From Tetmemena sp. SeJ-2015 (lineage: Eukaryota; Ciliophora; Spirotrichea; Sporadotrichida; Oxytrichidae), in assembly GCA_027382625.1 (NCBI GenBank), contig JAJKFJ010021579.1:62001-126000 (forward strand): DNA of 64,000 nucleotides. Direction: 5' to 3'. The translations under genes and the position numbers were made by a program. Below, in pieces: positions 34,302-45,968 of this stretch (positions are counted from its first letter, which is position 1; each line of letters begins with the position of its first letter). Under the pieces are notes generated by a model. That model worked only from the letters and a program-made list of their open reading frames with translations. It did no database searches and was not told the origin of the DNA.

Positions 34302-34998
34302 ATGAGAACCTTCACTACTCTTTTCACTGTTGCCGCCGTCCTTATGACTGCCGTCCAATCCATCTTAAATAAATGTGATCAACTCATTTTAAATGTGTTG
34401 ACTTTGATTTTGAATAATAATCTTCTTGCAAGTCGACCTTTCAGCTCACCCCGAAGATGCTAACGCCATCCACGAGATGAGCATCAACGATATGGTTGGA
34501 ATCAAGCTCTCAGAGAACCCCACCACTGGCTACTCTTGGATTCTTGCCAACAGACCCCAAGACCCCATCCTCAAGTTCTCCAAGAAGCAATACTTCAATC
34601 TATCTATAAATAAATATCGAAAATCCATTTTAATCCATATACTTCCCTCACCAATCTCAAGATGAGGTCTTCGGAGCTGGTGGTGAGACCTAAACACTGC
34701 AAATTTATGGTCTAGAATTTACTTAAGGAACTTAGTTTACTACGATTTCAGAGCCATGAAGCATGGTGCTGACACCGTTGACTTCGTCTACTGCCAAGTT
34801 TGGGCCATGCAAAAGTTCATTGACGTGAACGGCACCTTCAACTGGAAACTCGCCATGGAGCAAAACCTCCCTATTCAGCACATCGGTGTTAGATTCAACG
34901 TCATCGGAAACGACTCTGATGCCAACGATTCAGTCCCCGTTGCTAGTTTTATTAAAATGATAAACCAAATTTTTAATGCTACCTTCCTCTCCTATTGA
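34302..34998 (+). CDS. Chagasin-type cysteine protease inhibitor (I42), four IESs
   Basis: Secreted or lysosomal inhibitor of papain-like cysteine proteases. ATG 34302 opens a signal peptide (TLFTVAAVLMTAVQS). All three chagasin inhibitory loops are visible: NPTTGYSW (~34515-34545), GAGGETQT (~34675-34695) and the Y/W region FVYCQVWA (~34785-34810). The frame is broken as it stands. Removing four pointer-bounded inserts (58, 49, 14, 36 bp) gives one continuous frame to TGA 34996-34998, about 180 residues. The first gap (34363-34424) could instead be a GT..AG intron, also in frame. The last three have no GT..AG solution. GC content is clearly higher than in the flanks. Confidence 0.9.
34363..34424. 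other. IES (or intron) in chagasin gene, pointer TCTT
   Basis: TCTT at 34363-34366 and 34421-34424; removal gives AVQSIFLQVDLSAHPED. A GTGATC..GCAAG intron about ten bases further on is also in frame (QSILNKFDLSA), so the type is not settled. Confidence 0.6.
34590..34645. other. IES in chagasin gene, pointer ATACTTC, 49 bp
   Basis: ATACTTC (7 bp) at 34590-34596 and 34639-34645. Removal gives SKKQYFPHQSQDEVFGAGGE. There is no GT at the left edge, so it is not a spliceosomal intron. Confidence 0.88.
34702..34721. other. IES in chagasin gene, pointer AATTTA, 14 bp
   Basis: AATTTA at 34702-34707 and 34716-34721. Removal changes frame by +2 and gives TQTLQIYLRNLVYYDFRAMK with normal chagasin spacing. 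Confidence 0.88.
34941..34981. other. IES in chagasin gene, pointer TGCTA, 36 bp
   Basis: TGCTA at 34941-34945 and 34977-34981. The insert is in frame but very AT-rich in a GC-richer gene; removal gives the short C-terminus SVPVATFLSY. Confidence 0.75.
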
Positions 34999-36331
34999 AT
35001 ACCCACTGAATGAACGAACATTCTATTGAGCACTCTCTACAAGAGTGGCTCATAATAATTAAGAGACCTCTATATGCTATCTTCATGAATCTCGAAAAGC
35101 TAAGCTTCCTAGTTCTTGAGAGAGAGCTTTTAGTAGTCTCCTTTATTAAAGTTTGCTGTAAATATTTGCCTTAAAGCCCTTGTTCATTATATAAATCGAA
35201 GGGCCTTTCTGGAAGGACTAAGACTCCTTCCATTGAGAACTCTTTGGTAATTAAGCTATATATGCACCATTAATTCAATAAACTTCAAAAACTCACTCTT
35301 TCTTTAGAGCTCTACGCACCCTCATTTTTTCAAAATTTCAAGACAACCTTAACCCTCACTCTCACTCTCACTATCTCTATCTAAGTCAAAAACTACAATA
35401 AAAAGCTTATTTCTAAGCAAAAAAGGGGATAATGTGAGTGAAATCAACTCAGATTTAATGTGGATATGAATAAAACATAGGGTGAGGTGTGAATAGTGCC
35501 ATAAATCTAAGAGTGAAGATATTTAGCGTATCTTCTGCAGGGTTCTTCAAATCTTATTAAAGCATATTCAATAGAAGCATTTTGATTACCATCATGCTTT
35601 CGACACTCTCTGATCTTGCACATAGATCAATCGATTTTTGATAAATCACATTCTATCATAAAAATATATATTTTATGGGCCATAGTACTTGAGTCATCTG
35701 CACTTTCAGTAGTAGATTTTAGTTTTTAATTCTCTCTGCAATTTCATCTTAAAATAAAATTAATTTTGTCAGAACCTTCTTATATAGTAATTTGAATTTA
35801 TTAGAAACTAAAAGTCTTTTTAAAAGGTAATTTGCTTTTAAAAAAATCTTCAAAAATCTAATAAGCATCTCTAAATTTATAGGCCAAGTTTACTTGCTAA
35901 TATTACAACTTCCATGAAAAGCTCTTATTTTTTGGGAATCTATTCGGACTTTTACTTAACTGAAGAACAAACTAAAAGATTTCATAAAACTTAAATATAA
36001 ATGGCGTGGTTGATTATAGATAAGTTAGAGTTCCTAAATAATATTTTCATTATTTACTCTAATCTTCATGATCAAGCTTAAAAGGTTATAAGTGCGATAA
36101 AAAGCTTCTTTTTTAACTTTTTAATTTTTAATTTTAAAAAATTTAGCTGTTTAGCATAGTATTTGTTTCAAACTTTACCTAAACTTAGTCAGGAAACTAT
36201 ACTTACTTTGATCTTTTCACTCACATCATTATCTTAATTTATAGTTCAAGTTATAAATTTAATCTAAAATAAATTGTTAATTAGCTAATATGCTAAACTA
36301 TGATATCTTCCATATTATATAAGTTATGTTT
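34999..36331. other. 1.3-kb AT-rich intergenic stretch
   Basis: Between convergent genes. A CTCACT microsatellite-like run is at ~35356-35375. No coding frame seen. Confidence 0.5.
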
Positions 36332-39300
36332 TCATTTCTTGACTTTCTACAAAACTCTCTCTAACTTTTCCTCAATCACTGCTTGCTTTGCTTAGTGTTC
36401 TTTTTTCTAAAAAGATTTAAGACCACATAAAATAGTTAACTTACGAGTGAATTAAATTGTTCCTCTATAGAAGAGAACTGGTCCACGAGCTTGGCACTTG
36501 GATCTGCTTCCTCTTATTCCGTGACTTCCATTGCAGTTATGATGTAACTGTTCCAGTCATTCATCTCTCGCTTTCTGTAAACAGGCACCAAGAATGCATT
36601 CTCAGAAATGATGGCTGCTCTTTCTTTATAGCTGGCTGGCTTTTGCATGCTGGTCACTTCTTCGAAAGATTAGCCGATGATTGCGATAAGCATATTTAGC
36701 ATGACAATGTTAGTGAGTAGCAAACACAGACACCACAGAATCCAAAGAGTGGTGGGCTGGATTGTGTTAAAGAAAGTCGAAGTGTCTCCATCTCCAATTG
36801 ACAGACGATAGGCATACACCCAAGCCATAGCATAGTTAGTAATGAAAGCGGCTTCTGGATCACTAGCCTCAGATACGCGCAAAAATGCTTCTCCGAATGC
36901 GAAATAGATCAAGAACAAGATGATCAAGAAGATCTTAAAATGCTCTACCTATTATAAAAAGATGTGCTTATTTATCTTCATTTCCCAAACGACAGTGGTG
37001 ATCATTCTAATTAGATAGCCAGTAGTATAGAAAATTCTCAAGAAGTAGAGGAGTTTCGCCCACATAAGCAGAGATGAGAGAGCGTGGATAGTTTGCTTGA
37101 AATTATTAGGAGAGTACAAGTCAGATGTAGTCTAAGTTTCACCTCCTTCTGGGTCAGTAGTAGTAGTAACAGTCTTGTCCTTATTCCTCACATAAATGAC
37201 CAAGTTGAGTGATATAACTGTTATAATGAAGATTGGAGGCAAGATGTCTGTGTAATTCCAAGCTGATAAGAGATTAATTATCCAATATAATTATCTCACT
37301 TCTATTTAAGTACTAAGAGATAGTTAAAACCCTAATTTATGAATTGCCTGCTTTCATTGAAGAGGAAATAAATGGAAAATGCGTAGAGTAAACCAATCAA
37401 AACTTTGTCTGAAATATTAACATCATCTGGAGATTTGTCTAGCTGCCCGTTATAGACGTTAGAGTAGACAATCCAATGAAATTAAAATTAACATGTTAGC
37501 AATCCAAGTGAAATGGAAGAGCAGGAAAGGGATAAAAAGAAGTTTGATAGTGTACTCCTTCACTAGAGGCCACTTGTAGTCTATGATAGCTTAAACACTT
37601 CTGCAAGCAAAAATGTCCATATTCTGGCTATCTGCAAGAGCTACGAAAAATGCCTATGCCTGTTTTCATATAAAAATATTGTAATATTTTCCCAACGTAA
37701 CTATGGAGACTAGGAAGATCTAAGAACTCTAGTTTAATCTCAGAATCTAGTTGACTCTTGGTGAATAACTTAAATAAAAAATCTTTTTAAAGAGAGAGAG
37801 GATATTATTTTATCTTCTCTTCTACAGTGAGTCTATTAGGCCATAACTCGCAGCTCTAAACTGCAATTTCACTGTTATCGTTGGCAAATTTGATGGAGCC
37901 TCTTCCTGATTGCCTTAATCTGGTCTGTTTGAATGAATCTTCCATCGAGATAATCCTTCAGAGAAGGTATGTCTGCTTCAATTAGTTCAGGCAAAATGTC
38001 AAGAATGTAAAATATTTACACAATAAACACTTAAAAGTAAACTATTTAATAATGCCTCTTGCATGTGAGTCAAGGGGTGTATCGATCAAGTTTTAGATAA
38101 TTAGATCTGCTGCTTTGTAGTTTTTGGACTTTAGGCAAAGGTGAATTGGAGTCTAATTCTCAAAATTGCTGATGAATGGAATCTCAAATTTGTGTCCACT
38201 TTGGTTGCTCTCTCTAATGATACTGTAGCACTTTCTGATTGCACTGAGGTTCTTAAACTATAATGATTTGTGTTGATGCTTTCTCTTTTAAATTTATTGT
38301 ATAATAGCTAGATGCAGAACTGTATTTCCAAGAGGGAAGATATTAAGTAGCAGGAGTTTAATGTCATTAGTGTTGAGATGCTTTAGCTTGACCTTGCGCT
38401 TTGTGTCTGACAAGAGCTCTGCCAGTTTCCAGTGGAAGTAGGAGAAACTTAAGTCAGCCATTGGCTTCGTATGTGATGTGAAGTCAACTTGGAATAGAGC
38501 ATCATAAAGCTATTCAGGGTTCTGTTTATTGTCTACGAAATAAGCGCGGAAGTACTTAAATAATACTCGCTAATCTTTAAATTAATTCCCATTATAGCAT
38601 ATATAATGAATACTGCTGATACTTGAGACGAAGTTTGCCTTCAATGTTACCTATCTCCACTGGAAGGGTATCGAAGAAGTAGTGACCTGGCTTGTTTTAG
38701 GCTGCCTTCTCTTTAATCTCTACCAACTCTTTATTCTCTAATTAAGAATAAACTAGAGACAAATCTTCATAGAAATAAATTATTTTACCCAAGCTAATTT
38801 TTAAGGAATTTTACATTATGCTATTAGAAAGCGCTTCTTTTATAAATCTTTCTGTCTTTTATAGTAAAAAAATAAAAATTTTCGGTCTTAAAATACTTGT
38901 AAGCTTTTAATTTATAGCTCTCTATATTTTATATTCTTAAATTTACATATTCAAAGATGGCAGAAAAAATTTTTGAAATTAAAACCTGTATAAAGCAATG
39001 AATTTTCATATCCATAATTTCTTATTCTTTTAATCCACTAATAACATCGTGTTCATCCTTGGGTTATAATTATAGAAAAGAATTCAATGGATTGCGGACT
39101 TGGCATTTGATAATTAAATATCTGGAAATGATTGTTATCCTTAAAAATTAAAAAGAGATTAAAACTACAATTTGTCCCTCTATTCTAAAGGTTACCACTT
39201 TGAGGCTATCATTTTTATAATAAACTGGTAAGAAAACATATATAAAATAGATCTGCCTAAATTAAGTAAATGTATTTAAAAATAAAAAAGTCATTAAGTA

Positions 39301-42258
39301 GATAGCCTTCGCTAACCAAAGAAATGGAAAATTGTTCGAGAAGATTTATTTTAGTGAACTCATTGTAATTGATCCTAGGAAAATAAAGAGATAATCATAA
39401 AAACACTGACTTACAGAGTTTAAACTGATTTTCATACAGAAACCAGTGCAAAATAGCCCTCATTCTATTTTTAAATAATTTTAGAACTAAAATTTTCGCA
39501 TTAATGATGTTTGTTTAATAAAAAATACTTAACATTTTTTTAATTTTAATTGAATCACTATGCTTTATTAATTTTATCTATAGCCCTGATCATAAACATA
39601 ATCTTCGTGCTTCAGCATAGGAACTTATTTTCCTTAATTTAACATATGGAATAAAACTGTACCGTAGCTGATTTGTTCAAGATTGTTGTGAAGATCAAGC
39701 ACTTTTTCAATGCCCTCGATATTGACGATTCTGATTTTGTGGTTATCTATCCACATGAATTTACGGGCAAGCAAGTTAGTATCATCAGTATTAAGCAGCC
39801 CCTTGGGGATAGTGCGATATACTGTTTGATCAATAGTCCTCAAAATGTTAAAACACCCGTCATTCTAGTCGTAATCCAAGTAGTACTGCAAGTTTGGAGA
39901 AAATAGATAGCAGTTTCCAGAGAAGTCTGCTATATCCTTAGGGAAATATTCTGAAGATAAAAAAAAATTAAAAGGGAACTGCTTGATTCTTCTCACAATG
40001 ACTAGCTTACAAAGACCATCTCCCATTTGAATTTTACGATATAAGAACACTCTTTAGTTTTGAAGTCTTTCGAGAACATATTCTAGGTCATCACTGATGT
40101 AGATTCTTTGGAAAGGCTCTGTTTAATAAAGTATAGAGGGTTTAAATAAATGCATTATGGAGTTGAGATGATAGGATGCACGAATGAGAAACAAACTCTC
40201 ACCTCTGATTCATTCAGCACTTCTAAGACGGTAAATTTGTGGAAGTTCTTTTGCAGCATTGATGTGTATGGCGTACAGTTATCCAAATCGCATTTCAGTC
40301 TCTCCTCATAAAATTTCTCTTCATCCATTTCAACGGGAGTAGTGTCATATACCAGCACCCTGGGATAGTAAACTTTAATAAAGTATAACTGATATTCTCA
40401 AGTATAACTTAATGTTTAGTAGCTGCTCATATAAGTGGTATCTCCAGTATCACTGGCCCATATCTTATGAGTAGGAGTGATCACTGGCTTCTATAGCTTT
40501 ACTCTTTTAAGAATTTTTCCAGTGGCAATTGAATAAGTAGTGATAATGTTGTCAGCATCAAGGCAGTTGAGTTTATCAGCATGCTTTCGGAAACAGATGT
40601 AATTAGATCTGCGCTTTGATTCCAAAAAATGCGATTGTATTTCTATGAAGAACAGGGACTATCTTCACTGACTCGTAATCAGTCATATAACCAATACGCT
40701 CATCAGATCTGTAGTAACTCAAGCTAGTCATCTATCCTACTAGTGCCCTCTTCATCTTGAAAGTATTGGCTTCGTCACTTCCACTAACCAATGATTCAGC
40801 ATTCATGAAATAGAAGCCGGCAGGACGACTTGCACTCTTATTCATCAAGGCGTAAATGTATTTCTCATTAAGTTAAGAATTAATCAAAACTAAAAAATGA
40901 TTATCATCAATGACCTATAGATTTGCAATGTTTTAATCCTTATAGACTAGCACTATCTTCTTTGTAGATATTTGATACTTGTAGATATTCACTTTGTCTA
41001 CTAAAATTAGCACATCATCATCAGTACATGTTAATGCAGAGTGAAGTGTCGAGGGGACATTAGAAGGTATATAATCCTCCAGGTTTTTAATTTCATGTGT
41101 CTTATTTTCATATATGAGAAAATTTGTATCAAAACTAGGCGAGTTCATTTACTTAATAAGTAAAAATATGCTGATTATATGGTTCAAGTAAGTTGTTAGA
41201 GTGTTTTTCTTTTAATCTAGTATCGCAAAGTCTTCTTCCTTATTTTCAGATATGAATTTTACCAACTAGCAATCAAATTTCACTTTAACCTTAACTTTAA
41301 TGTAAAATATATTATCATCGTTCATCTTGACTAGAGATGAAACATCTACAACTTTATCTTACTTGAGGCCAAATATCTTTTTGTGATGATCAATTTCGCT
41401 CATTATAAAGTGAGAGGCGTAATCTCTGGTGTCTGAAACTATTGTCTTAATTCTTCCAGGGAGGTTCTTAAATTAAATTTCATCATGAATTAAGTTCTCT
41501 CTTTCTTATCTCACAACATAGTTGTCATCTCCAGTGGTTTCATCCTTGGAGACCTCGATGATAGCTATTTGATTATTCTCAAGGTGAACACATATGAGGG
41601 CCTAGCTAGAGTCAAGATTAACTCCAGAGCCGTAGTCAGAGCGCTCTGTTCTAAATAGCTTCATACAACGAGAGTTGAACTCAAAATGCTTAATGAATTG
41701 CTTTGTAATCACATCGTACACTGACACGAAATTCAAGTAACTGACTAGGAAGTATATATTTGAGAGGGTATAAGAAGTGAAAAGACGACAGTGGTCCTTT
41801 ATTAGACCATACACTCTTCCTCTCCAGTAGGGCTCATCGTACTAATAGTTCGTGGCTACGTCCATTCCAATACGCCCGTCATGTTTCAAGTTGAATTCAA
41901 AGATCTAGTTGGACCAGGTCTTAATTAAAAAATATGCGCTTAATTCTTAAGTCTGCTTAAGGAAAAGACATTCAAAATTTGAAGTGCAATCATCAAATCT
42001 CTCCTCAGGGGCTGAAGTATTTACCAAAGTGTAATTCCAATAGAAGTCAGCCCTTCCGGATTATCTAACTGCAACTCCAAACTAAATCTGATCTGGTCTA
42101 ATTACTTGGGTGAAGTTTCTAATGGGATCTCCTCTCACTTCTCTCAGGACCACCTCTCTATATTGATAGTGCTCAAATTTAGGAGCTTCAAAGTTTCTAT
42201 CCCAGAAGTATAGTCTATTGAAGTCCATTTGATTATCTTCAGTCTCTATCATACACAT
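36332..42258 (-). CDS. TRP-like ion channel with N-terminal propeller-like and ankyrin-like regions
   Basis: Large channel read on the minus strand. The N-terminal ~900 codons (42258-39590) have the repeating beta-strand pattern of a WD40-like propeller (LYFWDRNFEAPKFEHY; MWIDNHKIRIVNIEGIEKVL). The motif FFDTLPVEIGNIEGKLRL (~38640-38690) follows, then ankyrin-like helices (NQTPIHLCLKSKNYKAADLI; ~38090-38160). Six membrane helices span ~37800-36680, ending in S6 LLLTNIVMLNMLIAIIG, the TRP/polycystin-type S6. A cytoplasmic coiled tail (SFEEVTSMQKPASYKERAA) has one 38-nt GT..AG intron before TGA (complement 36332-36334). About 820 bp at 38770-39590 is AT-rich and non-coding, probably IES and/or intron. 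One IES (38553-38624) is resolved. The start may lie upstream (see 43140-43932). Confidence 0.72.
38553..38624. other. IES in TRP-like gene, pointer AAGTA (minus), 67 bp
   Basis: TACTT on the plus strand at 38553-38557 and 38620-38624. Removal gives EGKLRLKYFRAYFVDNKQNP in one frame. Confidence 0.75.
38770..39590. other. AT-rich interruption within TRP-like gene
   Basis: No coding frame in ~820 bp between the propeller-like part (ending HEDYVYDQGYRQN) and the next clear coding segment (LVYSQLENKELVEIKEKA). Boundaries are not resolved; it probably contains an IES. Confidence 0.45.
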
Positions 42259-42310
42259 TATAAATAAGAAGGAATAATCCTGAATAATTTAGAAATTATG
42301 TATTGGTCGT

Positions 42311-42437
42311 TCACTGAGAAATCGTTTTCAAAGAATCCATGGATCTTGTTAGGCTGAGGGATGTTAAATTTTATTAAAATTTAGTCTTTATTTATCTGTA
42401 CATTTGATGTCCCAGCATTAAAAATTCTTAATTTCAG
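42311..42437. repeat. Coding segment with degenerate nearby duplicate, copy 1
   Basis: About 110 bp here match 42639-42749 at roughly 85-90% identity in the same orientation. In this copy the minus strand is open and coding-like (AGTSNVQINKDQILIKFNIP then QPNKIHGFFENDF). Confidence 0.75.
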
Positions 42438-42638
42438 TCACTTAATCGACTCTTGACTATGCTCTCCTCACTAAGTTTTGATAAAATTCTTGAATCTTCA
42501 TCTAAATCATGGTCTATTATTCATATCTCTACTTCCTGACCATATTTATCCAAATTTAACTTAAATTATTCATTATTATTGAATTCCATTTATACAGTTA
42601 ATAACATTATAAATTAGGAAACTATTCAAATTAATTCG

Positions 42639-42749
42639 TCTGAGAATCTTTTCAAAGAATCTGGATCTTGTTATAATGTTAAATTTTATTAAAATTTAGT
42701 CTTCATTTATCTGTACATTTGATGTCCCAGCTTAAAATTTTAGTTTCAG
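42639..42749. repeat. Degenerate duplicate of 42311-42437, copy 2
   Basis: Same order as copy 1 but lacks about 14 bp (the QPN-coding part), and its reading frame diverges at the end (FFEKILRR). It sits between copy 1 and the next upstream coding segment (minus strand VATIKDGETINVEIAETK, ~42755-42800), inside what should be eliminated or intron DNA. Confidence 0.7.
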
Positions 42750-43139
42750 CAATTTCGACGTTGATAGTCTCTCCATCTTTGATAGTTGCTACTCTCAAAT
42801 CTGCTATTTATATTTTTAATAAACCTCTAAATATATTTTCATGTTCTTATCGTTTGCATAGAATAGGCATTCTTAACTGAATCCCAAATGAATATCTATA
42901 GTTATAAGGTAATTTACAAATTCATAATGTTCATTCTATAAGTGAAGGGTATCACAAAAGTAAAATTAATTGCTTTAAACTTCTATAGAATAAAAAATAT
43001 AAAATTGAGCTTAAGATTTCGTAATATATTTCAAAATGGCTCGCCTAATTTCAATAAATTTTGTTGAACTTAAAATTATTTGTATATAATATCAAACTGT
43101 AAATTTTATATTTACAAAAGTAAAGGTTTTAATATGATA

Positions 43140-43932
43140 CTATTCATCTATACGAAGCTTTGCTTACAAGTGTCATTAGGAGCAAAATCTTTAATTTTCA
43201 TAACTGCAGCATGCTTTTTCAGCCAAACAATGTGAATAACACTATAAGAAAATAAATACTATAGTTATATTTGAATGCAGTTAGGCTCTCCTTCTCTTCT
43301 GTCGAGTTTAAAAAGGAAAGCCTTCTCAAAAATATTCCAGCTTATCAATTCGACTATAACGAAAGTTAAGTTTCATCCTCTACAATTAAAGGAACAACAA
43401 AGACAAATAATGTTTCTCATCTCTAATAGAGGTATTACAGTTGCAGTTCCCAGATAATGTGCTAACTTACATTTGAGATAGCGCTAGTAGACAATTTTGC
43501 CCTAACGGTTGTACACTTGCAATATGAAACGCTCGCCCAAAGTCTTTCTAACCTGATCATCTATAATCTCCAAGATAACTGGGCAATACTCAGCAGACTC
43601 TGTATACGCGCATGTTCTAATTACTCGAACCAAGTATTTTAATTAACATAAGCAAATTATTTAAAGTCTAAAGGAGACATTAAGTTTAGATAATTTTGCT
43701 AAATTTATAGCTCTAGAGCCTTGAGAAAATGATGTAACCCATTTGATTGATAACTGCTTTGACACTTACTCTAAACCTCAACATTATACTGAATATTCTT
43801 GAGGAATTGTTTTGGGCTTGGTGAGTCATTCAAATACTTCTTGCTGAATGACGCTTTCAAGGAAGCTAAAAAAATCGTTATACAACTGCAAACAGGAAGT
43901 CAATGTGGTTGTTTCAATTTGGCAGGCGCCAT
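43140..43932 (-). CDS. Probable N-terminal segments of TRP-like gene, or separate small gene
   Basis: Minus-strand coding pieces: a possible start at 43932 (MAPAKLKQPH), then KASFSKKYLNDSPSPKQFLK (~43780-43870), then LVRVIRTCAYTESAEYCPVI and ILQVYNRQGKIVYQRYL (~43470-43630), followed by GTAAGT at 43460. The beta-rich pieces resemble a C2-like fold. Junctions are unresolved. A link to the channel through 42755-42800 is possible but not shown. Confidence 0.4.
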
Positions 43933-44231
43933 AGTTTATTAATCTTACCGTCTAACATGTTCATCATTCAATTTAAAGAAATGGAACTTTTTTTTAATCA
44001 TAGGTGATTTAATAAAAGTTAATATACATAGGGTCGAGATGCAAAATTAATAATCTCACAAGCTAATCAAATTAGCTAGTAACGCCTATTTATTATCAAT
44101 AAATAAAATTAAAATTAGTCAGATAAGAACCTCATAAGGAGTCAAAGCAGGTTTTAATTGGAGAAGAAATAAAATAAAATTTGACTTTAAGTGAATATTG
44201 CATCTCAATCACACATACTATAATTGCATAA

Positions 44232-45429
44232 ATGGGAGCCTGTTGTCAAAAGCAAGATTAGAAAAGCATTGAAATTGAAATTGTGCCAATTAAGGAGCCA
44301 GAGCACTTCAGCTTTGAACCTGAACACTACGAAGATGTCACTGTGGAGCAAATTCTAGCAAAATACTTACTTATACAACTTTATTAGAATGATACTTTGA
44401 AGTATTGGAGATCTAATTTGAAGAAGGGCAAGAGATATCAAAAGCCTTCTTGAGAGATGTAGGAGCAAGGCATGTGAGGAAACTCCATTTTTAGAATGTG
44501 CATTTATTGATGCAAGATAGAAGACCTTTAGACATGTCGCGCAAAGCCATATATCACCGCTTGCTAGTAGAGAAGTAAGGTGGTTGCAGCTACGAGCATG
44601 TTCTTCTCTTCTCTTATGTCATGCATCATGTTTTAAAAATAAGAATCTTCAAATAAATGCAGTAAATTCTAAGACCTTCTTGCATTTTTAGAGTGTTAGC
44701 TTGGAGAGAAGATTCCCAAAGACCTAATGAGGATCAAACTCTAGATGTGAAAATCCCTACAGACCACTGCCTTGCTATAATCAGAGTGAATGATCAGTTC
44801 GTTTGGTTTGACTTCTCAAATCATCACAATCAGCCATCTCAGCCTTTCGTCATAGAAGATTCAAATTATGAAAGAAAAAAACTATATTATCATTTCTAAT
44901 GATTTAAGCAGAGTGGAGTAGCTTCATCATATTAGCGATAACGAAAAGTATCAAACTGTTCTCATCTAGGAGGGAAAGAATTTGAAGCGCTTCTAAAATT
45001 ATTCTTAGTCAAAAAATAATATCTTCTAGCTTAATAGGGATATAGATGGAAAATGGGAAGCTCTTTATAACATCAGCGCACCATTCTAATAGCTTAAGGA
45101 TGAAGCTTTGATTTAGAGTTACTAGAGCTTTGTGAGTCAACCTCACGATAGCAGCCTAATCTATATCGGAGGTCCATCTTCATAAATTAGAAATTGTTAT
45201 GTCTTATTCCTTTAGAACTAATAATTTAACATCTGATTTCGATCCAAGCGTTAGAAACTAGTTCACTTTCGATTTAAGCAAGAACTAAGGCAGCCTTAAA
45301 GTGTTACAAAATGATCATTTGATGAAGGAGACTTCTTTCAGAACTTTCTCAGAATTTAAACTTGCAGTGCAGAATCAATATAACTTCAAGTTACCTCCTC
45401 AGTCACTTCTCAGGCACCAATTAATTTGA
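44232..45429 (+). CDS. Arylamine N-acetyltransferase-like protein
   Basis: Acetyl-CoA-dependent transferase family with a Cys-His-Asp triad. ATG 44232 gives MGACCQKQ, an N-myristoylation/palmitoylation-type start that is unusual for this family. The catalytic Cys is in SRKAIYHRLLVEKQGGCSYE (~44534-44595), corresponding to the family's RGG-x-C-x-E. After a gap (~44630-44690, ending TTTTTAG) come the His in IPTDHCLAIIRVNDQFVWF and the Asp in WFDFSN (~44755-44820). The C-terminal part contains a family-like strand region (ALYNISAPFQQLKDEA). TGA at 45427-45429. At least three frame changes (near 44515, 44640, 44895) need introns or IESs that are not all resolved. The Asp context (FDFSN rather than DVGFG) is divergent, so activity is not assured. 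Confidence 0.65.
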
Positions 45430-45968
45430 ATAATTTACTATTCTTTATTTATCATAGTTTTTATTACTAAATGAAGATAGTTATGTATTTTTTGGAGTTA
45501 GATAGGAGTTAAGGAAGAGACAGCATCAATTATAGAGAATAGAGAAACCTTTATTTAAGATTAAATTAATTAGAACATTGCTCCAGAGTAGCAAATTTGT
45601 TAGAAATAAGGACAAATAAAATAAATAATAGACGAATCCCGAATATTTTTAATGTCTATGCAAAACTTAGGTCTTAGGACTTTGCGCTTTGACACCATAT
45701 TTATTTTCTTTATTTACATAGGATAATAGTACGGTTTCTTATCTAGTACTTTTAAGTGCTGAGATTTGAAATTGATTATTAATTCCATTCCTAAAATTTT
45801 ACTTTACTTTACTATTTTCTTTAAAATTTTTATTTCTTAGTAAAGTCCTAGCATTCTTAAATAATATTTAGGTGGTAGCATAAGTTTTATGTTTATGCTT
45901 AAAGAATGAATGAGGTATTTTTATATTAAATTAAAAATTAAATCTCAAGGGTAGAAAGCCAGTAGAAA
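45430..45968. other. AT-rich intergenic stretch
   Basis: About 540 bp without a recognisable feature. Confidence 0.45.

Noticed and set aside
43275..43457. Plus-strand ORF beginning MQLGSPSLLSS
   Set aside because: Lies opposite minus-strand coding-like segments and has no recognisable features of its own.
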